Assembly (NCBI GenBank): GCA_019323355.1
Contig: JAHWHI010000056.1
Coordinates: forward strand, 1 to 6,274
Length of the DNA stretch: 6,274 bases
From: Candidatus Woesearchaeota archaeon
Lineage (GTDB): Archaea; Nanobdellota; Nanobdellia; Woesearchaeales; WJKV01
Direction: 5' to 3'
Both the position numbers and the translations under genes were made by a program. Positions 1-5,822 of the stretch are shown one piece after another. The stretch's first letter is position 1. Each line of letters opens with the position of its first letter. Under the pieces are notes generated by a model. That model was not told the origin of the DNA. It saw only the letters and a program-made list of their open reading frames with translations, and ran no database searches.

Positions 1-7
1 AATTTTC

Positions 8-19
8 AATATATTTAAG
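8..19 (-). promoter_or_regulatory. TATA-like box pointing left, out of the window
   Basis: Read on the minus strand this is CTTAAATATATT, a fair archaeal TATA box, with the purine-rich end of the neighbouring palindrome directly upstream where a BRE would lie. A transcript from it would start beyond the left edge, so the gene it would serve cannot be seen. A/T-rich spacer is common in this genome, so this is a weak call. Confidence 0.3.
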
Positions 20-21
20 CC

Positions 22-45
22 TTTCTTTTCAATATTGAAAAGAAA
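22..45. repeat. Perfect 24-bp palindrome
   Basis: The half-site TTTCTTTTCAAT is followed immediately by its exact reverse complement, with no spacer. A gapless palindrome makes a poor RNA hairpin because it leaves no loop, which favours a binding site for a dimeric DNA-binding protein over a terminator. It lies directly upstream of the leftward TATA-like box at 8-19 and about 70 bp past the stop of the minus-strand gene. The T-rich minus-strand reading could also end transcription of that gene. The palindrome is certain; its role is inferred. Confidence 0.6.
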
Positions 46-60
46 TAATAGAAAATCCTC

Positions 61-97
61 TGTTCGATGAAAGTCTGACTACTACTTCCACCGAACA
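61..97. other. Imperfect hairpin downstream of the PPDK-like gene
   Basis: TGTTCG (61-66) pairs with CGAACA (92-97). Inside it, G69-C89 and AAGT (71-74) with ACTT (84-87) extend the stem across small internal loops, leaving a nine-base loop. It begins about 20 nt after the stop codon of the minus-strand gene, so it may be a 3'-UTR structure that helps termination or mRNA stability. No T-tract follows at once on that strand, although T-rich sequence comes about 10-30 nt later. Confidence 0.3.
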
Positions 98-116
98 TAT
101 TTCGAAACATGTACTT

Positions 117-1880
117 TTACCTGTTCCTGTAAAGCCTCAGCACTTCATCTCTGTAAGCTTTCAGTGCATCCTGCGCATGCGGATATTTCTGGCAGAACAC
201 TTCACATGCATCAATGATCCGCATGTCAAAGCTTTTTGGCTCTTCTCTTCTTTCTTCTTGCTTTGCTTCTGTCTTCTCTTCGTTTGTCTCTTCGCTTGCC
301 TGCCTGATGATCTCTTCTGCTGTCAGTGTCTGTCCAGGTTCGAGCTCTTCTTTTTCTATTGCTTCATTGAACTCGTCTGCCCTTGGCACAAACTCTACAG
401 GCTCTTCGCTTTCTTCTTCTGGTTCGTCTATGGTCTCTGTTTCTTCCTCGTCTTCTCCTTCACCAGGTTCCTCTACAAACTCTTCTGTTTCCTGCTCTGT
501 TGTTTCTGGTTCTTCGTCTTTGAACTGCTTGTCGTACTCTTCCATTAGTTTGTTCATTTCTTCTTCTGGCATTTCTGGAACTAGTACAGTGCCTGTACTT
601 TCTTCTTCTGTTTCTTCCTGTACTGTTTCATGTGTCTCTTGGTCGTCCTCTATGTCGTTGTATCTCTCCAGCAGTTTATTCATCTCTTCCTCTGACATCT
701 CTGGCATTAGCAAGGTTCCTGTGTCTCTATTTTCTTCTACTTTATGTTCGGTATATTCTTCTTTTGGTTTCTCTATTTGCCGTTCTTCAAATTCTTCCAT
801 TTTTTCATCGATTGAACTTTCGCTGAACGTGCTTGGGACTATCATCTCTTCGTCTTCCTGTTCTGCCTCTTCCTCGACAGTGTATGTCATGACAGGTTCT
901 TCTTTATGGACAGATTCTACTTTCAGGACCCAGATCTCCTCTCCGACAATCCCGAATTCCACTTTGAAGCTTTCATTGTAGTTCTCCTCCAATTCTCTTG
1001 CGAGATTAGATAGCATGATTATGTTATGGGCATTAAGTTTAGGCTCTGTTATTTTTTTCATTGGCAGCTCCTGCTGGACAATCCGTCCCTGCGCATCGCC
1101 ATAGTATCCCCAGCTCTGCCGTGCTGCCTGCGCAGACAGTATCCTATTGTTCCTTTTATCGATTGTATACTTGTCTGGATATACTTCTTCAAGCGTCCTT
1201 CCTAGTCCCCAGGCAGCTTCGATATAAGCTTCAGCCATATTTCCGTCAGGGTTTGTTGTGTAAAGCACTCCGCTCTTGTCTGCCTTGATCATCCTCTGCA
1301 CAAGGACAGAGACAGAGACATCCCTGAAATCAATATCATTAAGCAGCCTGTATTTGATATTTTTTTGCGTGAACACTGCAGCAAAGCATGCCTGCACTGC
1401 ACGACGGAGCTGTGTTGCTCCGGTCACATTCAGAAAAGAAGCATACTCGAAATTTTTCATGGCATCAATGTCATTTACAATCGGGCAGCTTCGGATTGCG
1501 ATTGTGCCTCTTGCTCCTGTCTTAAGAAAATCAAATGCACGCAGCCTCCTGATGTGTGAGACTTCTACATTCATGGAATCATAAGCATCGAGAAGCTCGT
1601 CTGTGATCTCTCTCGGCATCTCTGCATTAAGGATCAACTGCTGTATCTCGTTTGCAATCCTGGGAACAGCGCCAAGGCTCTCTTTGTTGAGGTTGGCAAG
1701 CAACCGCGCGATCCTCTCTTCGACAACAGAAAGGAATATCCTGTACGCTCTTGATGTCACGACAAAACCCGCAGGAACATTGTACCTGTTGGAGTAGAGC
1801 ATGTTCAGGTCAAAAGCTTTTTTCCCAACTAGAAGTAGATCATCTTTACCAATCTCTTTGAAAAACAGGACGTTCTTGAT
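117..1880 (-). CDS. Stand-alone degenerate PEP synthase/PPDK N-terminal (ATP-grasp) domain protein with acidic repeat tail
   Basis: Residues 1-325 match the ATP-binding N-domain of PEP synthase and pyruvate phosphate dikinase (PPDK_N). In order: VGKKAFDL (18-25, family VGGKGANL), PAGFVVT (36-42), AIRSC (128-132, family AVRSS), VQRM (194-197), SGVLYTTNPDG (203-213), AAWGLG (222-227), VYPDKY, and KVEF...WVLKVE near 306-322. The Lys, Arg and Glu that bind ATP in PPDK are kept (K21, R130, E308), but the closing Q-x-R is K-x-E (K320, E322). The phosphohistidine and PEP-binding domains are absent, so no PEP-forming reaction can be claimed; nucleotide binding or a regulatory role is more likely. Residues about 327-549 are Glu-rich, low complexity and probably disordered, with a repeated motif. 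The last 38 residues look helical. Start: the reading frame is open to a stop at 1896-1898 and has no ATG, GTG or TTG before the ATG at 1802. Translation from AUC at 1880 gives IKNVLFFKEIGKDD, which fits the family N-terminus. Minimum coding region is 117-1802 (561 aa). Confidence 0.8.
   Translation of the reverse strand: MKNVLFFKEIGKDDLLLVGKKAFDLNMLYSNRYNVPAGFVVTSRAYRIFLSVVEERIARLLANLNKESLGAVPRIANEIQQLILNAEMPREITDELLDAYDSMNVEVSHIRRLRAFDFLKTGARGTIAIRSCPIVNDIDAMKNFEYASFLNVTGATQLRRAVQACFAAVFTQKNIKYRLLNDIDFRDVSVSVLVQRMIKADKSGVLYTTNPDGNMAEAYIEAAWGLGRTLEEVYPDKYTIDKRNNRILSAQAARQSWGYYGDAQGRIVQQELPMKKITEPKLNAHNIIMLSNLARELEENYNESFKVEFGIVGEEIWVLKVESVHKEEPVMTYTVEEEAEQEDEEMIVPSTFSESSIDEKMEEFEERQIEKPKEEYTEHKVEENRDTGTLLMPEMSEEEMNKLLERYNDIEDDQETHETVQEETEEESTGTVLVPEMPEEEMNKLMEEYDKQFKDEEPETTEQETEEFVEEPGEGEDEEETETIDEPEEESEEPVEFVPRADEFNEAIEKEELEPGQTLTAEEIIRQASEETNEEKTEAKQEERREEPKSFDMRIIDACEVFCQKYPHAQDALKAYRDEVLRLYRNR
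531..851 (-). repeat. Repeated ~20-residue motif in the acidic tail
   Basis: Two clear copies lie at 657-722 (TGTLLMPEMSEEEMNKLLER, then YN) and 531-596 (TGTVLVPEMPEEEMNKLMEE, then YD), 42 residues apart. A degenerate copy at about 783-851 reads EEMIVPSTFSESSIDEKMEE, 44 residues further toward the N-terminus. A fourth possible trace, FVPRADEFNEAIEK, lies closer to the C-terminus. Shared pattern: hydrophobic-Pro, a short spacer, acidic residues, hydrophobic-Asn/Asp-Lys/Glu, then acidic or aromatic residues. The unit may be a short helix-forming partner-binding motif inside disordered sequence; that is inferred from the alignment by eye. Confidence 0.65.
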
Positions 1881-1885
1881 TTTTC

Positions 1886-1894
1886 CCCCTCCCT
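1886..1894 (-). promoter_or_regulatory. Shine-Dalgarno that points to an AUC start
   Basis: The minus strand reads AAAAGGGAGGGGGAAAA and then ATC. The GGAGG core ends 7 nt before ATC at 1880-1878, ideal spacing. The in-frame stop TAA (1898-1896) just upstream limits how far the protein can extend, and no ATG, GTG or TTG follows within useful distance. The site therefore supports AUC initiation, unless the assembly carries an error at this codon. Confidence 0.6.
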
Positions 1895-1918
1895 TTTAGT
1901 ACTCGAAAGTAGAATTTT

Positions 1919-1928
1919 CTATATAAAC
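1919..1928 (-). promoter_or_regulatory. TATA box for the minus-strand PPDK-like gene
   Basis: The minus strand reads GTTTATATAG. Taking the usual spacing of about 25 bp from the TATA centre, transcription would begin near 1896-1899, giving a leader of only about 17 nt that holds just the Shine-Dalgarno before the AUC codon at 1880. This spacing agrees with the proposed start. Because TATA boxes are nearly symmetric, the same A/T run might also be read rightward. Confidence 0.55.
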
Positions 1929-1967
1929 CTATCGAAACAGGTCTGATGGGTATAAAAACAGCATAAC

Positions 1968-1976
1968 ATTTAAAAA
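1968..1976 (+). promoter_or_regulatory. TATA box for tRNA-Glu
   Basis: ATTTAAAAA lies about 30 bp upstream of the first tRNA base, the spacing expected for archaeal tRNA promoters. A second candidate, TATAAAAA at 1951-1958, would give a longer 5' leader of roughly 20-25 nt, to be removed by RNase P. Confidence 0.5.
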
Positions 1977-2003
1977 CCACTTATCTTTTTTCGACTACAG
2001 CTT

Positions 2004-2078
2004 GCCCCTGTGGTGTAGTCCGGCCAATCATTTCGGATTTTCGATCCGAAGACTCGGGTTCAAATCCCGGCGGGGGCA
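2004..2078 (+). tRNA. tRNA-Glu (UUC)
   Basis: The acceptor stem GCCCCTG (2004-2010) pairs with CGGGGGC (2071-2077) with one G-U pair, and the discriminator base is A2078. The anticodon stem TCGGA (2033-2037) pairs with TCCGA (2045-2049) around loop TTTTCGA, giving anticodon TTC at 2040-2042, which reads glutamate GAA/GAG. The T arm TCGGG-TTCAAAT-CCCGG is canonical. The D stem is weak (G-U, U-A, G-C, then a U-U mismatch). CCA is not encoded (ATTT follows), so a CCA-adding enzyme is needed. No intron is present at the usual 37/38 site. Confidence 0.97.
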
Positions 2079-2090
2079 TTTCTTTTCTTT
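2079..2090 (+). terminator. T-tract ending the tRNA-Glu transcript
   Basis: TTTCTTTTCTTT follows the tRNA directly. Archaeal RNA polymerase terminates at T-rich tracts of this kind without needing a hairpin. It overlaps TATA-like sequence at 2088-2096. Confidence 0.5.
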
Positions 2091-2174
2091 ATATATCGGC
2101 ACGTAAACTTTTTAAATCACATTCACTTCTATTTTAATAATCTAGGCAGATCGGGGCATTTGTTCTTTTTAAAA
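2088..2174 (+). promoter_or_regulatory. Promoter region of the kinase gene (three candidate TATA boxes)
   Basis: Candidates are TTTATATAT at 2088-2096 (identical to the core of the rRNA promoter box at 5981-5989), TTTTTAAAT at 2109-2117, and TTTTTAAAA at 2166-2174. The first two predict starts near 2115-2145 and a leader containing GAGGTG. The third predicts a start near 2195-2200, which would make the TTG at 2201 nearly leaderless or give the ATG at 2225 a short leader. Sequence alone does not decide between them. Confidence 0.4.
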
Positions 2175-2177
2175 AAA

Positions 2178-2183
2178 GAGGTG
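2178..2183 (+). promoter_or_regulatory. Shine-Dalgarno GAGGTG with no start codon at normal distance
   Basis: GAGGTG matches the archaeal anti-Shine-Dalgarno well, yet the nearest in-frame start codons are TTG at 2201 (17 nt downstream) and ATG at 2225 (41 nt). The in-frame codons at 5-10 nt are TTC and AAC. The only start-like triplet nearby, ATT at 2188, is out of frame and reaches a stop after seven codons. Either the spacing is unusual or the match is chance. Confidence 0.3.
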
Positions 2184-2200
2184 GTAGATTCAACAGGGCT

Positions 2201-5200
2201 TTGTCATATAGAGAGCTGACTAAAATGAATCAACCTGAAAAAAGTACTGGTACAGACAAAACACTAGATGCTTCTGTTTTTGCATTTCTTCATCTTGGAA
2301 GAACTTTAGGTAACGGGCTTGTGACAATCGGTCCAGAGAAAGAAAACTGCATTGCAGAGGGTGGTTTCGCAATAATGTACAAAGGTGAAGTCAACCCGAT
2401 AAGGTACAGGCAGAAATTAGTTCTCGAAGGAAAAAAAGATCCTATCGCGATATTTGGAGTAAAAGATGCAGAACAGGAAGACGGGAAATTCGTACTGACT
2501 CAGGAGCAGATAAACATAGTAAATAGAGTTGCAGATGAAAAAGTCGCCTACTATGCAGATCATCCAGAAGATAAACAGATTCTAATGTCAGTTCTTGAAG
2601 AGAAAGGAGAGTTGCAGAACCTGGAATGCGCTGTCAAAGTTCTCAAGGAAGAGGCACTGAAAAATCCAAACACTGTCGAACGCTTCAGGCAGGAATATGC
2701 AATTGCAAGAAACATACTTGATCACCCCAAAATTGTAAAATGTCTTGATCTTTTTATAAGAGAGGAGCTGGAAGGCGGGCCGCACAGCGGAGTCAAAGAA
2801 AGAAAAGTCAAAGAGGCTTTCATTGTCTATGAACTTGTTCCAGATGCAATGCAGCTCGGAGAGCTGATCCACAAGATCCCGATCGCAACAATCATGGATA
2901 TCATGCGCCAGACACTTGAAGGGATAATTCATGCGCACGATAGAGGAATCATCCACAGAGACCTTAAGCCAAGCAATATACTTCTCTATGTTGAAAAAGA
3001 TGAGAATGGCGAACCAGTAAGAGACCAGTTTGGAAACAAAAAATATGTCGTCAAGATAACTGACTATGGTGTTGCCAAAGCAACACACACAACAACAAAA
3101 GGTCATCTGACAGGATCCGGGGACCAGTATCTTGGAAGCCCGCATTACATGTCTCCGGAACAGGCTGCAGGAGAGGCAAGAACCCTGAATTATGCAACAG
3201 ACATATTCTCACTAGGTTCAACTTTTTACTATATCCTAACAGGAGAGCTTCCATTCCATGGAGACAGTGGTCCGCAGGTTCTGTCAAGAGTTTCATCAAA
3301 AAGACCGCCAGCAGTACTGCGTCATGAGAATCCGAAGATACATCCAAGGATAGAGGATCTTATACTGAAACTAATGGCCCCTGACAGGTTGGACAGGCCA
3401 TCTGCTGTCGAGGCTCTTGATGAAGTAAATTTTATCCTACGCGACCAGGCATTTCTTTCTGACAAGCCGACCGTGACTCCATTGCGTACAATTCCTGAAG
3501 TACTAAAAGAAATTAGAAAAACAAATCCCGAGCATTATTCTAAATTAGGTCATCTTTATGCAGAGATGGCTTCATTGACCCCAAGAGTGGAGATAATCCC
3601 GCGGGCTCTTAGAAAATACGTTCCACGATTGAAAAGACTTGAGAAACAGGTAGTTGACAAAAATACAAAAAATGCAGTTGAAGCCAAAAAGAAACTGGAA
3701 TCCTTGCACAAGGATTTGGGTGATGCTATCGAGAGATTCGCAAGAAAAAACAAAACAGCACAATATTATTACGATCTTGCATCTGTATGTTTCAAAAAAG
3801 CCCATCCTGATGAAGGGATCATGGCCCAGTTCAAGAATGAAGAGGAATGGTCCGAAGAAGAAAGGCTTGCAGAGGCCTATCGAAAGAAAGCCGCTGCAGA
3901 AAAATATAGGATCCAGCAGTTGGTAGAAAGGGTTGAAGAGAAACCTCCTGGTTTTATCAGAAGGATATTCTCGAATCCATTCGCAATGACAGGAGGTGTT
4001 CTGTTTGTCGCAGGATCTGCTGTCGTGGGCACGCTTCTTGGTACTACATTGTACGAGAACAGCCAGAATCAGGACTTTTTTGAGAGCGCAAAAGAGTATC
4101 ACAAAGAGGCGAAGAAAGATCTTGATTCAGGAGATCTAGAAAATGCAAAATCGGATCTTGATCTTGCATTAAATGTCTATGATCAGATCAGCAAGAAGGA
4201 CTACAATGAAGGATTTGAGAGTGAGTTGGATAGCTTGAAAAAACTGATTGAGCGGGCGATGCAGGATGTCCAGAAAGAGAGACAGATGGCAGAGTCATTC
4301 TCGCATCTTGATACTTTAATTGCAAACTATAAATTTTCAGAGGCAAAGGAGATTCTTGATAATGCAGAAAGGATTTTGATCGAATTGGGATCCACCCCTT
4401 ACCAGCCGTTGAAAGAAAAGCTTGAGGCCTACAGAGGAACGCTCGAGACTCATCGGGGAAAGATCAAGGACAAAGAAGATGATATTGAGGATATGGACAA
4501 GGTCGAGGAAAAGCTACTGGAGATCAAAAAGGAACTGAGTGACAGGCTCGCAGACATCGCTTCAGAAACTCCCCAGTTCTTCTCAAAGAAAGATTTCGAG
4601 ACACTGAAGAGCAAGGTCGACCGATATAAAATCAGGATGGACTATGATATCGTACGGGAGAATGTCAATCCTAAAAAGTACGATCTGACTTTTCTGGAAT
4701 ACATACGCTGCCAGAAATATGACCTGAAAAAACTTGTTTTGGAGTCAGTACAGCGCCAGTCACAACTGATAGAGACCCGTCTCCAGGAAATTAAAGCAGG
4801 ACTTGCCTATCTCGGACAGAATTATGGCGCGGATAACGCTGTTGACAGATCAAAAGAAGTGGATCAGGATATTGCATACATCAACCAGAGGATACAAAAT
4901 ATCAAAGAGCTTGAGTTTGGAAATCTATCATTAGATGTCATTGCTTCTGCTGATCTTGACAAAGTTAAATTAGATGACGATGATAAGAAAAAAAGTTTCA
5001 TCGAGGAATTAAACAAAGAGATAGCCGCGCTTGGAACGAGGAAGGGGAAGGTCGCAGAGCTCACAACACTAGAAGAGAGATTAACAACGCTCAAGAAAGA
5101 ATATGAGCCAATCCTAGCGCAAGTAAATGAATATGTTGAACTAAAAAGGAAAGTCAAAGAAGAGAAAGACAAGGATGCAGCTATAACTTTAGGAAAATAT

Positions 5201-5782
5201 TACTTTGAGAGAAACGCTCACCAGAAAGCAGAGGAAATGTTTAGAATTGCAGAAGGTGATGAATCAATCAAACCTTACCTTTCCATCATTGAACTTGAAA
5301 GAAAAATAAAGGATCCGGCAAACCTGACTTACCTTGTTCTTGAATCCGGCTACAGTTCAGATCATCTTTCGCAATTACAGGCTGTCATCCAGGAATACAA
5401 AGACAAACTTGCTTTTGACGATTCTCTAACCTCAGCTCTTCAGCTAGTATCTGAGAAAACAATAATCGAAGCGAACATTGCAGAGATAAAAAAGAAGCAT
5501 GACGAACTTTATCAGATGACCGCAGAAAGAAAAAAATATGATGACTCAGATGAAAAGACAAAAGCAAAGCGCGAAGAGTTGGATTCAAGCATTGCAAGGA
5601 CCAGAACAGAATTATTTGGAATGCTTGAAAATGTTTACGAGAATGTGAACACTCAACTGCAGTCTCAAAAACCAAGGCCAAGACCTGAGGCATTAGCAGA
5701 GCTTGCAAAATTATACGAAGGTATTGGCATGCAGGACAGGGCAGACCAGTACTACTCCCAGGCCTCAAATTCTGATAAATAA
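2201..5782 (+). CDS. Membrane-anchored Hanks-type Ser/Thr protein kinase with long TPR/coiled-coil C-terminal half
   Basis: The kinase domain spans about residues 44-415. It has a degenerate glycine loop (AEGGFAIMY, 52-60), the ATP-anchoring Lys in CAVK (K146), the helix-C Glu E165, a complete catalytic loop HRDLKPSN (252-259; D254 catalytic, N259 metal-binding), DYG in place of DFG (288-290), a Thr-rich activation loop (T295, T297-299) ending GSPHYMSPE (312-320), DIFSLG (334-339) and the late Arg R399. All core catalytic residues are present, so it should phosphorylate Ser/Thr. About 80 residues separate the glycine loop from K146, far more than usual. A basic, partly helical linker (about 430-590) leads to one membrane segment (about 594-617) after FIRRIFSNP. 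By the positive-inside rule the kinase is cytoplasmic and residues 618-1193 are outside. That part is helical and charged; TPR signatures fit at 991-1024 (L997, G998, Y1001, A1010, F1014, A1017) and 1161-1190. Start: TTG 2201 gives the longest form; ATG 2225 (residue 9) is an equal alternative. The layout recalls bacterial PknB-type receptors, but the outer part is not PASTA. Confidence 0.9.
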   Translation: MSYRELTKMNQPEKSTGTDKTLDASVFAFLHLGRTLGNGLVTIGPEKENCIAEGGFAIMYKGEVNPIRYRQKLVLEGKKDPIAIFGVKDAEQEDGKFVLTQEQINIVNRVADEKVAYYADHPEDKQILMSVLEEKGELQNLECAVKVLKEEALKNPNTVERFRQEYAIARNILDHPKIVKCLDLFIREELEGGPHSGVKERKVKEAFIVYELVPDAMQLGELIHKIPIATIMDIMRQTLEGIIHAHDRGIIHRDLKPSNILLYVEKDENGEPVRDQFGNKKYVVKITDYGVAKATHTTTKGHLTGSGDQYLGSPHYMSPEQAAGEARTLNYATDIFSLGSTFYYILTGELPFHGDSGPQVLSRVSSKRPPAVLRHENPKIHPRIEDLILKLMAPDRLDRPSAVEALDEVNFILRDQAFLSDKPTVTPLRTIPEVLKEIRKTNPEHYSKLGHLYAEMASLTPRVEIIPRALRKYVPRLKRLEKQVVDKNTKNAVEAKKKLESLHKDLGDAIERFARKNKTAQYYYDLASVCFKKAHPDEGIMAQFKNEEEWSEEERLAEAYRKKAAAEKYRIQQLVERVEEKPPGFIRRIFSNPFAMTGGVLFVAGSAVVGTLLGTTLYENSQNQDFFESAKEYHKEAKKDLDSGDLENAKSDLDLALNVYDQISKKDYNEGFESELDSLKKLIERAMQDVQKERQMAESFSHLDTLIANYKFSEAKEILDNAERILIELGSTPYQPLKEKLEAYRGTLETHRGKIKDKEDDIEDMDKVEEKLLEIKKELSDRLADIASETPQFFSKKDFETLKSKVDRYKIRMDYDIVRENVNPKKYDLTFLEYIRCQKYDLKKLVLESVQRQSQLIETRLQEIKAGLAYLGQNYGADNAVDRSKEVDQDIAYINQRIQNIKELEFGNLSLDVIASADLDKVKLDDDDKKKSFIEELNKEIAALGTRKGKVAELTTLEERLTTLKKEYEPILAQVNEYVELKRKVKEEKDKDAAITLGKYYFERNAHQKAEEMFRIAEGDESIKPYLSIIELERKIKDPANLTYLVLESGYSSDHLSQLQAVIQEYKDKLAFDDSLTSALQLVSEKTIIEANIAEIKKKHDELYQMTAERKKYDDSDEKTKAKREELDSSIARTRTELFGMLENVYENVNTQLQSQKPRPRPEALAELAKLYEGIGMQDRADQYYSQASNSDK

Positions 5783-5790
5783 CAAAAACC

Positions 5791-5800
5791 TTTTTAAATA
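5791..5800 (+). promoter_or_regulatory. BRE/TATA promoter of eL41, giving a leaderless mRNA
   Basis: TTTTTAAATA follows the A-rich BRE-like stretch AACAAAAACC (5781-5790). The TATA centre is about 27 bp before the ATG at 5823, so transcription should start at or within a base or two of the start codon. No Shine-Dalgarno is present between the box and the ATG. The BRE overlaps the last bases of the kinase gene, so eL41 has its own promoter and need not depend on read-through. Confidence 0.7.
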
Positions 5801-5822
5801 GGGTCAAAATCCTTAGATTCAC

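Noticed and set aside
63..80. Possible C/D box small RNA (GATGA followed by CTGA)
   Set aside because: The C-like and D-like boxes are only a few bases apart, leaving no room for a guide sequence.
177..548. Plus-strand Phe/Cys/Leu-rich frame resembling a membrane protein
   Set aside because: The hydrophobic composition is the complement of Glu/Lys codons on the coding strand, so the apparent membrane segments are an artefact.
214..981. Long plus-strand Ser-rich open frame opposite the PPDK-like gene
   Set aside because: It is the antisense shadow of the Glu-rich tail (GAA/GAG read backward as TTC/CTC, and offset frames give TCT/TCC). No family resemblance, no Shine-Dalgarno or promoter of its own, and the sense frame has clear domain motifs.
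2588..3347. Minus-strand frames under the kinase domain
   Set aside because: They overlap the conserved kinase motifs on the plus strand, have Cys/Phe-rich shadow composition and show no recognisable domain.
3572..4102. Minus-strand frame of 176 residues opposite the kinase linker and membrane segment
   Set aside because: Antisense to well-supported kinase coding sequence, no start signal and no family signature.
4973..4993. DDDDK sequence in the kinase outer part, resembling a protease site
   Set aside because: It lies in a generally acidic/basic helical stretch; five such residues in a row are expected by chance in this composition.
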